Of a stretch of DNA of 17,131 nt, positions 1 through 7,043 are shown one piece after another. This stretch comes from Chloroflexi bacterium RBG_16_48_8 (GTDB lineage Bacteria; Chloroflexota; Anaerolineae; Anaerolineales; E44-bin32): NCBI GenBank assembly GCA_001795115.1, contig MGNI01000216.1:59184-76314 (forward strand). The letters are read 5' to 3'. Position 1 is the first letter of the stretch; each line of letters starts with the position of its first letter. The notes beneath the pieces were generated by a model, which was given only the letters and a program-made list of their open reading frames with translations, did not search any database and was not told where the DNA came from. The translations under genes were made by a program, and so were the position numbers.

Positions 1-2
1 TC

Positions 3-83
3 GCCGATACAAGGAGGCAGCAATTGCTGGGCCTTCTTGAATTTCCGCGCATCACGCTGATGCCAGAGCCTTGGATGAAGTGA
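3..83 (+). other. possible C-terminal tail of an upstream ORF
   Basis: The third forward frame is open from the window edge to a TGA at 81-83 and encodes 26 residues ending in PEPWMK. It could be the end of a gene that starts outside the window. Nothing in so short a stretch is recognisable, and an open run of this length is common by chance. It is recorded only because it touches the edge. Confidence 0.15.
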
Positions 84-127
84 CATCATTTCGTTCTCAT
101 GTAGAAACTTAGAAGAAGATAAGGTTC

Positions 128-307
128 ATGACGAAGGTCACGTTTATGTTGAATCATAGAATGATTTCCCCCGAGCGTGAAGGATGGCGAGATTTTGAAA
201 CAGATATCGCGTTAAGCATCTCTCTGGTGATAGCAGATAGCGTCATTCTATTGAGTCCTGAAGGAGTTTGGCAAGAGGGGTGGATTTCCCCCAGCCCTTT
301 CGGATGA
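128..307 (+). CDS. possible small protein, 59 residues, function unknown
   Basis: An ORF opens with ATG at 128, shortly after a purine-rich stretch (AAGAAGATAAGG) whose AAGG lies only three bases before the ATG, and closes with TGA at 305-307. The product is acidic to neutral, with a hydrophobic middle (about residues 27-42, ALSISLVIADSVILLS) and a C-terminal half rich in Gly, Trp and Pro. The composition is protein-like, but I recognise no family. It could be a real small gene, a truncated remnant of a longer one, or chance. It lies upstream of, and convergent with, the sugar-phosphate transferase that ends at 381. Confidence 0.25.
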   Translation: MTKVTFMLNHRMISPEREGWRDFETDIALSISLVIADSVILLSPEGVWQEGWISPSPFG

Positions 308-369
308 ATACCGGTTCTGCCCTGAGATACGATATCGAAAGGAGAAGAAGATGGATATAGGTAGGATGA

Positions 370-396
370 AAAAGGCGAGATCAGAATGCGCCTTTT
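370..396 (-). terminator. intrinsic terminator-like hairpin at the end of the sugar-phosphate transferase
   Basis: AAAAGGCG (370-377) and CGCCTTTT (389-396) form a perfect 8-bp inverted repeat with an 11-base loop. Read on the minus strand, the 3' arm ends in a run of five U. The stem spans the last codons and the TGA stop (381-383) of the gene. The stem has only four G:C pairs, so its strength is moderate. The A-tract on the other arm means it might also act on plus-strand transcripts. Confidence 0.5.
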
Positions 397-1799
397 CCCT
401 GGATCACTGCAATGGGTGTGCGCAGGAGGATTTTGATATCCAGCCAGAGGGAATAGTTGTACACGTAATAGAGGTCATCTTCCGGATGGAGATGCATGGG
501 CTTTTCGCTGCGTCCGTTGATCTGCCACCAGCCCGTGATCCCTTGAGGGACGGCAAAGCGCTTCCTTTGCCAGGATTTGTAGCGGTCCACCAACCAGGGC
601 ATCTCTGGACGGGGGCCAACCAGGCTCATCTCCCCCTTCAAGACATTGATCAATTGTGGAAGCTCGTCCAGGCTGGTTCTGCGCAAGAAGCGTCCCACGC
701 GGGTGATTCGTGGGTCTTCTCTGTGTTTATGAAGGATTTCGCCATCCTGGTTTTCTTGAATGACTTCCTGCTTGCGTTCCTCGGCATCCACGTACATGGT
801 GCGGAATTTGTGCATATCGAAAAGCCGCCCGTTCTCACCCACGCGTCGTTGGCGGAAGAGGGCTGGACCAGGCGAGTCGAACCGGATAGCAAGGGCGATG
901 ATCAGGAGGAGGGGGGAGAGCAGGAGAAGGAGTGTTGTTCCAACGACCATATCGAAGACGCGTTTGATAATTCGGGGAAGACCCTCGATAACAGGTTCTC
1001 GCAGGCCGATGATGGGGATTCCTCCCAGGACATCGGCTTTGGCCTGGACCAGGGCCAGTGAGAAATAGTCTGGAACAACTTTGATCCTCACCGGAAGTCG
1101 CTCCAGTTCATGCATGACCAGGTTGATACGATCGTAAGCGTATACGGGTAGCGCGATCCAGACCTCCCCAATATTGTGTTTCTCAACGACCTCTCGGACA
1201 GCATAGATCCTATCGAGGACTTGGACCCCCTCAACTTCCTTACCTTGCTTGAGTTTGTCATCATCGAGAAAACCTACAAGTGCGAACCCCCAGCGGCTAT
1301 GTTCACGGATGACTTGGGCGACGCGCTGCCCCAGTTCCCCGGCTCCCACGACCAGCACACGATTTTCACCACCGGGGCGTGTTCGACCTGTGAGGTTATC
1401 CATTATTCTTAAGATGCCACGATAGCCCAGGAGGAGAAGGAGGTTGATGAGGAGGAAATATAAAAATTGCAGTCGCGAGGTTTCTCGGTAGGTCAGGAAA
1501 AGGCCGCCGGATAGTAAGCCTGTAGCCAAGACGGCAGCGTACGTGATCCGCAATGCTTCATTGAACCAGCGTAGGACACGCTGGGGATCGTAGGCCCCAT
1601 TGAGGACAAGTGCCGTGCTCCAGCAAGCCATGGCCAGGAGGTAAACAGGCCAAGGGGGCATCACAGCTTCTTCAGGTATCGGCTTCCCGTAAGGGAGTAG
1701 GATCCTGAGCTGTGACGCGATCCACAAGCCTACTGGTGTCAGAACCAGATCGAGGAAGAAGAGTTGGATACTGAGAGGAGAGATTTTACCGTTACTCAT
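381..1799 (-). CDS. undecaprenyl-phosphate sugar phosphotransferase (polyprenyl glycosylphosphotransferase)
   Basis: This 472-residue protein should start repeat-unit assembly by transferring a hexose-1-phosphate from a nucleotide sugar to undecaprenyl phosphate at the inner face of the membrane. Four N-terminal membrane segments are visible (about residues 12-31, 51-68, 84-104 and 111-132). They are followed by a Rossmann-like CoA_binding_3 domain with GAGELG at 152-157. A fifth membrane helix (about 284-304) leads into the bacterial sugar transferase domain, with SPGP at 309-312, KFRTM at 331-335, the Asp-Glu pair D378-E379 in SLDELPQL, VGPRPE at 394-399 and GITGWWQINGR at 420-430. This is the full WbaP/WcaJ/EpsE-like architecture (TIGR03023/03025 type) at normal length. 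The sugar (glucose, galactose or other) cannot be read from sequence. The ATG at 1799 has a weak AGG ribosome site four bases upstream and a good promoter candidate at 1845-1873. Confidence 0.95.
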   Translation of the reverse strand: MSNGKISPLSIQLFFLDLVLTPVGLWIASQLRILLPYGKPIPEEAVMPPWPVYLLAMACWSTALVLNGAYDPQRVLRWFNEALRITYAAVLATGLLSGGLFLTYRETSRLQFLYFLLINLLLLLGYRGILRIMDNLTGRTRPGGENRVLVVGAGELGQRVAQVIREHSRWGFALVGFLDDDKLKQGKEVEGVQVLDRIYAVREVVEKHNIGEVWIALPVYAYDRINLVMHELERLPVRIKVVPDYFSLALVQAKADVLGGIPIIGLREPVIEGLPRIIKRVFDMVVGTTLLLLLSPLLLIIALAIRFDSPGPALFRQRRVGENGRLFDMHKFRTMYVDAEERKQEVIQENQDGEILHKHREDPRITRVGRFLRRTSLDELPQLINVLKGEMSLVGPRPEMPWLVDRYKSWQRKRFAVPQGITGWWQINGRSEKPMHLHPEDDLYYVYNYSLWLDIKILLRTPIAVIQGKGAF

Positions 1800-1844
1800 T
1801 GAACCTATAGCAAAAATTTATACTAGAGATACCCAATCGATGTA

Positions 1845-1873
1845 AGTATAGAGGAGACTGAGATCTCGGACAA
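1845..1873 (-). promoter_or_regulatory. sigma70-type promoter candidate for the sugar-phosphate transferase
   Basis: On the minus strand a -35 box TTGTCC (1873-1868, four of six consensus positions) is separated by exactly 17 bases from a -10 box TATACT (1850-1845, five of six). The expected transcription start is near 1838, giving a leader of about 40 bases before the ATG at 1799. The spacer contains the perfect palindrome GAGATCTC (1862-1869), which overlaps the -35 box and could be an operator, though an 8-bp palindrome is weak evidence. The promoter would let this gene be transcribed separately from the WecG-like gene behind it. Confidence 0.45.
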
Positions 1874-1902
1874 TTGTTATAAGGAGTGAAATTATAGGTG
1901 AA

Positions 1903-2748
1903 TTATTCTATTGGAAATTTCTTTAAGCCCATCACTTGAGCCAGAAGGAGCAGCAAGAAATGTGGATATTGGGCATAGCGTCGCCAGAGACGCTTTGGCT
2001 CGCTAGCCAAGCGATAGAGCCATTCCAGACCTGAGCGTTGTATCCATCGTGGGGCTTGCTTCTTTCTTCCGGAGAGGAAATCGAAGGCTGCCCCTACGCC
2101 TATCAAAACAGGTACATTTAGAATTTCCACATGTTCCGCCATCCAAATTTCCTGCCTTGGGGAACTGATCCCCACCCAGAGGATGTCAGGTTTGGCTGCT
2201 TGGATGTGATCTTTAATCCACTCCTCTTCCTCTTGCGAAACGGAGCCGAAGGGGGGAGTGTGGCTGCCGACCACACTCAGGCCTGGATAGGCTGTCTTTA
2301 GGCGGTCCTCCAGATCATCCACTAATCCAGGCGCTCCGCCGTAAAAATAATGCCTGTATCCATGCATGATCGAGGTTTGGCAGAGGGCATGCATGAGATC
2401 AGGCCCGTAAACCCTTTTAACGTGTTTATGGCCAAGCAAACGAAGAATCCAAACGATCGACATGCCATCAGGGGTTGTCAGCCCACTGCGGTTGAAGATG
2501 GGGCGCAAGCCAGGATCATGGTAACATGCCATGATGGAGTGAGCAGGGGTGACACAGACGTAGTGTGGCTTGCGATGGGTAATCCAGGCGTGGATGGTCT
2601 CAAGGGCTTGTTGCATGTTGATAGCACTGACACCAACGCCGAGGATGTTTTCACGTTTAGGTTGTTGAATGTTCATAATCAAAGCCAGGATCCTGCGAAA
2701 GAATTGCGGAATGTGGTTGCCTTTACAAAGAAATAGAAGCAATCCCAT
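1903..2748 (-). CDS. WecG/TagA/CpsF family glycosyltransferase (GT26)
   Basis: The enzyme probably adds the second sugar (in this family typically an N-acetylmannosamine-type or related residue) to the lipid-linked sugar at the cytoplasmic membrane face. The family motifs are complete. In numbering from a GTG at 2751 they are: TPDG at 93-96 with the conserved Asp, YGPDL at 115-119, GG at 138-139, LWVGISSPRQE at 191-201, GVGAAFDFLSG at 218-228, and the basic C-terminal APRWIQRSGLEW region from 233. The start is uncertain. GTG at 2751 and ATG at 2748 follow an AGGA six and nine bases upstream, but they add about 25 hydrophobic and basic residues not usual in the family. ATG at 2676 would give the usual N-terminus (MNIQQPKREN) but lacks a well-placed ribosome site. 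The gene lies about 100 bases upstream of the sugar-phosphate transferase on the same strand. Confidence 0.92.
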   Translation of the reverse strand: MGLLLFLCKGNHIPQFFRRILALIMNIQQPKRENILGVGVSAINMQQALETIHAWITHRKPHYVCVTPAHSIMACYHDPGLRPIFNRSGLTTPDGMSIVWILRLLGHKHVKRVYGPDLMHALCQTSIMHGYRHYFYGGAPGLVDDLEDRLKTAYPGLSVVGSHTPPFGSVSQEEEEWIKDHIQAAKPDILWVGISSPRQEIWMAEHVEILNVPVLIGVGAAFDFLSGRKKQAPRWIQRSGLEWLYRLASEPKRLWRRYAQYPHFLLLLLAQVMGLKKFPIE

Positions 2749-2751
2749 CAC

Positions 2752-3427
2752 CCGTTATCCTAGAGTCTTGATAAATACCTCCCCATCTCTCTTCAACTCA
2801 TCAGGATTCGAGGACAGAGTTGCGCATCAAATTTAAATTATAGATAATTTCCACCCAGAAACGAAATCGATCCTCTGTCAAAGATTGGTAATTGGAAATG
2901 GTAGAAAGATGTTATTGCCGAGTTGGAAATATTGAATATATGCCGTAGCATTCTGATGAGAGATTATTGGTGTGGACAAAATACTAATTCTATGCAAAAG
3001 CATTGGACATCCGTTACTTTGGATCAATCTCATTAGGGCAAGATTTGGTGATCTAAAGGTTGAGATCAATCGCCTATTGAATGGCAATGGTCAGCTTTAA
3101 AAAGCATTGCGTTCTAATGCGACGTAAATTGGAGAATTGTTCCAGGCAAATATCCTTGAAGGTCGCAAGAAGAAAATGCTTTCGAGGCTGCAACCAATAA
3201 AAGGTATTTTTTTGAGAATGAGGATGAATGGGTATTTCGTGTCGATTGGCTCTAAACGATTGTCCACAATCACTCTTCAACAAAGAATAAATCCGGATGT
3301 TTCGTCTCATGTCGAATTTGATTAGTGATAAGTGTATTTTTTTTGATGTTAGCGGTTTGACAATAACAGCAATCAGGAAGAGAGTGGTGACTTCTCGAAT
3401 TCTCTGTGATGAGCGTTAATTCATCCA
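2752..3427. other. AT-rich divergent intergenic region, 676 bases
   Basis: No recognisable gene lies between the WecG-like gene (minus) and the flippase (plus). Short ORFs occur on both strands but none looks like a known protein. One plus-strand frame from a GTG at 2972 is open for 42 codons and continues after two in-frame stops for more than 60 codons to 3325, so a decayed gene is possible. The region also holds a run of eight T (3337-3344) without a convincing upstream stem, and a TTGACA at 3357-3362 with no matching -10. It must carry the promoters for both flanking transcription units. Confidence 0.6.
2837..2842 (-). promoter_or_regulatory. -10 box candidate upstream of the WecG-like gene
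   Basis: On the minus strand a perfect TATAAT (2842-2837) sits in an AT-rich stretch about 85-90 bases before the GTG/ATG start of the WecG-like gene. No good -35 is found at 16-18 bases. A TTGACA-like element lies 34 bases upstream, too far to pair. The call rests on the -10 alone. Confidence 0.25.
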
Positions 3428-4819
3428 ATGAGCCGGCGACGATTTGAAGACATTCTTGGTCTGATACGACTATCCTCGTTTGATGTATCTACGCCCGAGG
3501 GTAGGGAAAAAGAACGGTATCGACGAATAGTACTAAATACGATTGCATCGGTATTTGCACGTATATCGACAGCTATTGTAAGCCTCGCAATCATCCCCAT
3601 GCTGCTGACCTACTTAGATAAGCAGTTATTCGGGATGTGGACCACCATAACGGTAACAGTGACATGGTTTACCTTATTCGACTTTGGGATCATCAATGGG
3701 CTTGTGAATGCGATATCTGAAGCTTATGGGAGGGATGACCGAGAGATCGCGAGCGGTTATGTGTCGACTGCACTCATCGTGTTAGTCATGATATCTGTGC
3801 TCACGTCCATTATTGCCGTCCTCTTAGCTCCCCATATCAATTGGAATCAAGTGTTTGCCATCAGCGATAATATTGAAACTGAGCGAGTCCGGCTAATTGT
3901 ATTGAGTGCCTCCTTGCCGGTGCTCATCGGTATGCCGTTTTCGATCGTGCGTCAAATCTATGCGGGTTATCAGAAATCCTATGTGGGACATTTGTTCTCG
4001 ATTGTTGGATCGATGATAACGATACTTGCCGTATATTTTGCGATCCACTTACAACTTGAGTTGCATTACATCACCGCCGTACTCATAGGGATTCCCATCC
4101 TTTTTGCGGGTATCAATTTGGTTTACATCTTCGGAGTCGAAATGCCATGGCTACGACCAAGGCTCTCGCGAATTAGGATTTCCAGCCTGAAGCGATTGCT
4201 GAGGACCTCGATTCCCCTTTTTCTCTTTCAGATTGGAGCATTGCTTGTAAACCAAACACAACCGATCATTTTGGCCCACCGATCGGGGTTGGAGGAGGTA
4301 ACAGAATATACGATTGTGATCCGCCTCTACCAAGCTTTTATGAGTTTGATTACCGTGAGCACAATCGCTTTTGTTCCTCCCTTCCGAGAAGCTTCCGAGC
4401 GAGGTGATCATGCATGGGTATCTGTAGGTTTTAGAAAAATGCTTAGCATAAGAATGATTCTCGCAATCCTGTTCAGTTTTATGATGGCTCTCTTTGGGAA
4501 TTTCTTGGTAGGTAAATGGCTTGGACGAACTGATATTGTTTTCTCTTTGGCAGTTTGGATTGTTCTTTCAGTGATGTTGGTATCTTCAACCTGGAGTACA
4601 GCGTTTTCAGATTTGCTTGTCATAATGGAGAAGATCTGGATCCAAGTTGTGCTCGTCTTATTCAATGGCGTATCCATTCTAGCTTTAACGTATTTATTAT
4701 CGCCCTCTATAGGTGTAATGGGTGCATTAATTGCATCAAATGGATTTACATTTTTGGTTTTGTCTTGGTTGCTTCCAAGAATTTCTAGATCCCTTTTAGT
4801 CGCAGATGTTTATTTATAG
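3428..4819 (+). CDS. polysaccharide flippase, Wzx-like (MOP superfamily)
   Basis: This 463-residue polytopic membrane protein should move the lipid-linked repeat unit from the inner to the outer face of the cytoplasmic membrane. After a basic cytoplasmic N-terminus of about 32 residues there are some 12-14 hydrophobic segments over the whole length. The family signature is seen at about residues 62-112: LDKQLFGMW, then the DFGIINGLVNAISEAYG region, then a charged loop and YVST. This is the usual pattern of Polysacc_synt/Wzx proteins. Length is normal. The ATG at 3428 has no clear Shine-Dalgarno sequence, but it leaves the first membrane helix intact. It is the first gene of a plus-strand operon and is followed after 11 bases by the methyltransferase gene. 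Substrate specificity cannot be inferred. Confidence 0.9.
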   Translation: MSRRRFEDILGLIRLSSFDVSTPEGREKERYRRIVLNTIASVFARISTAIVSLAIIPMLLTYLDKQLFGMWTTITVTVTWFTLFDFGIINGLVNAISEAYGRDDREIASGYVSTALIVLVMISVLTSIIAVLLAPHINWNQVFAISDNIETERVRLIVLSASLPVLIGMPFSIVRQIYAGYQKSYVGHLFSIVGSMITILAVYFAIHLQLELHYITAVLIGIPILFAGINLVYIFGVEMPWLRPRLSRIRISSLKRLLRTSIPLFLFQIGALLVNQTQPIILAHRSGLEEVTEYTIVIRLYQAFMSLITVSTIAFVPPFREASERGDHAWVSVGFRKMLSIRMILAILFSFMMALFGNFLVGKWLGRTDIVFSLAVWIVLSVMLVSSTWSTAFSDLLVIMEKIWIQVVLVLFNGVSILALTYLLSPSIGVMGALIASNGFTFLVLSWLLPRISRSLLVADVYL

Positions 4820-4830
4820 GGTGCTGAAAA

Positions 4831-5790
4831 GTGAAGAGGATTTACACTCGAATTCCGCGTGCTGCGGGCGACAAGAAATATTTGTTCTTTCGGCTGCTTT
4901 TGGGGGTCTGCCTCTTACCGATATTTCTATTAATTGCCCACTTGCTCGGTCTCCCAGGCATTTTCTTTCACCTAATCTCAATGTACGCGGGTATTCGTTT
5001 GTTTCTGGCCCGTATGAAGAAACGGAGTAAGGAATTATCAATGATTTATTCGTTGATATTTGCGCCCATGGACGCTGTCCGATATTTCGAGTTTGGAATT
5101 ACATGGAGGGAGGTATCTCAAATCCTTTCGAGGGGATCATATCTCGATATCTCTTCACCTCGAATCTTTCCAATAGGGCTTATGTTACGAATTAAAAATG
5201 TTAGTGCTATCTTATTGAATCCGGATAGGCGGGACGTTGAATTATCCAGGGAAATAATCGACTCACTTAACTTGCAGGACAGATGTCTTGTTCATAATTG
5301 CATGATTGAGGAGGTAACTCTGCCCGAAAGTTCATTCGATTTAATATCTTTGATCTCGGTTTTGGAGCATATTCCTTCGGAAAGCATCGCATTATCAAAG
5401 ATATGGAATTTGCTAAAACCAGGGGGTAATTTGGTTATGTCTGTACCCTGTGCTGCCGAGGCGTTTGTGGAATATACCGACTTTGATGAATACGGACTCT
5501 ATGAAAAAGATCAACAAGGGTTTGTTTTTGGTCAGCGTATTTATGACGATGAGGCTTTGAATGAAAGGATATTTCGTTTCTTAGGAAAACCCGTTTCAAT
5601 GAAAATCATTGGAGAGAAGAGAAAGGGCACATTCTTTAAAGAAAGAGAGAAAAAAAACCAGTTTTGGCATAACTATCCGCATTGGAAGGAACCATATAAA
5701 GCAATCCGTCAGTGGAAAACCTACCAATCATTGTCGGATCTCCCGGGATTGGGCGTCATTATCCTTAAATTCCAAAAGACGGTAATATAA
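4831..5790 (+). CDS. putative membrane-anchored class I SAM-dependent methyltransferase
   Basis: The gene encodes 319 residues from a GTG start, with AGGG seven to eight bases upstream. Hydrophobic segments at about 17-40 and 41-61 suggest a membrane-associated N-terminus, which is unusual for this fold. A methyltransferase-like core follows. The motif I position reads YLDISSPRIFPIG (104-116), lacking the usual Gly-rich loop. An acidic strand end is at NPDRRD (130-135), then FDLISLISVLEHIP at 169-182 and LKPGGNLVMSVP at 195-206, matching the post-motif strands of the Methyltransf_11/25 type. The role would be methylating a sugar of the repeat unit or its lipid-linked form. It sits between the flippase and a glycosyltransferase. 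The degenerate motif I leaves open whether it is an active SAM enzyme. Confidence 0.72.
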   Translation: MKRIYTRIPRAAGDKKYLFFRLLLGVCLLPIFLLIAHLLGLPGIFFHLISMYAGIRLFLARMKKRSKELSMIYSLIFAPMDAVRYFEFGITWREVSQILSRGSYLDISSPRIFPIGLMLRIKNVSAILLNPDRRDVELSREIIDSLNLQDRCLVHNCMIEEVTLPESSFDLISLISVLEHIPSESIALSKIWNLLKPGGNLVMSVPCAAEAFVEYTDFDEYGLYEKDQQGFVFGQRIYDDEALNERIFRFLGKPVSMKIIGEKRKGTFFKEREKKNQFWHNYPHWKEPYKAIRQWKTYQSLSDLPGLGVIILKFQKTVI

Positions 5791-5820
5791 ATTTGTGTTG
5801 GACTTTAGGAGAACGAGGCG

Positions 5821-7041
5821 ATGAAAATTCGTGCAGTGGATTATATGGGTAATTTGGGGGGAGGGATTCGGTTTGCGGTTGAAATGCTAAGGGCGATGGC
5901 ACAGCTAACGCCGGACCATTCATATGAATTAATCAGTCATGGGGGTCCGTATAAAAGATATCGAGAGATATTTGAAAATACCGCGCCTAATATCAAGGTG
6001 ATTGATCTATCTCCAGCGGGAAGTTGGAGGAATAAGAGATCTCTGAAGAATGTTCCTTTGCCGGGGAAGAAGATCATAAAGCAGCTCTTAGGGCAATATA
6101 CCAAGTGGCACAGTGACATTCCGGAGAATCTTTTTGATCATTGTGATGTCCTCTGGCTTCCCTGGATTCATTGGCATCGCGTTCCGGCATCAAGATCCAG
6201 TAAAGTGGTTGCTTCCCTCCATGATGCGATTATATTTGAGTATGAGACGGGTATAACGCCCATCAGGGTAGAAGATGAAAGAGCCACAATCCAGCAATGG
6301 CTTAACTCGGATGCGGAAATTGTCGTTAGCTCGAACGCAACATCGAAAACCCTAATCAGGCTTTTTGGCACAGAAACGAGTCGGTTTAAAGTTGTTCCGC
6401 TCTCTGGTGAGCACGCCCCATCTACCCGGAAAGCTGAGCTTCCATCGGAATGGGAATGGAAAAAGGATAAATACCTGATTTATGCTGCGAATATATCCCC
6501 TCACAAGAATCACGAAGTATTATTTGATGCATATGCTGCATGGGGGGAAGGGAATCCATTGGTATTAACCGGAGAAGATGCTGACCTTCAAGGCACTGAG
6601 CGAGGGTTGGAATTAAAGCGATATGCTGAAGCACTTGGCTTGACTCTTCAAAAGTCGCTTATCCCGCTTGGCTATGTGCCATCCGAGATCTATGATTGTC
6701 TCCTTGACAATGCTTGGGCGATGGTCATGTGCAGCCTCGCCGAAGGAGGTGGAAGTTTCCCCGTTTGGGAGGCGATGCTCAGAGGACTCCCTGTCCTATG
6801 TTCTGATATTCCTGTGATGAGAGAGCACATCGAACGAACGAGAGGGGAAGTCATATGGTTTGATCCGTATGATTCATCTGATCTTGCAGGAAAGTTGCGC
6901 TATCTCAATGAAAATTACGAATCTATCAAGATAGCAGCAGATAAGCAAGTGAACAGGTTAAAGCATCGGACATGGAAGGATGTTGCACGGGAATACCTCC
7001 AAATCTTCGATGCCCGAGCACAAAATAAAAGGGAGGTGTGA
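5821..7041 (+). CDS. GT4-family glycosyltransferase (GT-B fold)
   Basis: This 406-residue retaining-type glycosyltransferase probably adds one sugar of the repeat unit from a nucleotide donor in the cytoplasm. The N-terminal acceptor domain has a Gly-rich loop (NLGGGIRF, 11-18). The C-terminal Glycos_transf_1 domain shows YAANISPHKNH (221-231), LGYVPSEIYDCL (283-294) and the donor-binding region EGGGSFPVWEAM (308-319), followed by GLPVLCSDIPVMREH. The two conserved glutamates (E308 and E317) are separated by eight residues instead of the canonical seven because of one extra Gly. The start ATG is preceded by AGGAG at nine bases. The 3' end overlaps the next reading frame (GTG at 7038), so the two genes are translationally close. 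Confidence 0.88.
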   Translation: MKIRAVDYMGNLGGGIRFAVEMLRAMAQLTPDHSYELISHGGPYKRYREIFENTAPNIKVIDLSPAGSWRNKRSLKNVPLPGKKIIKQLLGQYTKWHSDIPENLFDHCDVLWLPWIHWHRVPASRSSKVVASLHDAIIFEYETGITPIRVEDERATIQQWLNSDAEIVVSSNATSKTLIRLFGTETSRFKVVPLSGEHAPSTRKAELPSEWEWKKDKYLIYAANISPHKNHEVLFDAYAAWGEGNPLVLTGEDADLQGTERGLELKRYAEALGLTLQKSLIPLGYVPSEIYDCLLDNAWAMVMCSLAEGGGSFPVWEAMLRGLPVLCSDIPVMREHIERTRGEVIWFDPYDSSDLAGKLRYLNENYESIKIAADKQVNRLKHRTWKDVAREYLQIFDARAQNKREV

Positions 7042-7043
7042 TT

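Noticed and set aside
351..1061. Plus-strand ORF of 236 codons
   Set aside because: It lies entirely antisense to the sugar-phosphate transferase, whose catalytic motifs are intact, and its translation has no family features.
3357..3362. TTGACA -35 box upstream of the flippase
   Set aside because: No -10-like sequence is present at 16-18 bases downstream (the sequence there is GAGAGT-like), so it is not called as a promoter.
7038..7043. GTG at 7038 as the aminotransferase start
   Set aside because: GGGAGG sits only one base before it, whereas ATG at 7044 has ideal spacing; the two extra residues are outside the family alignment.
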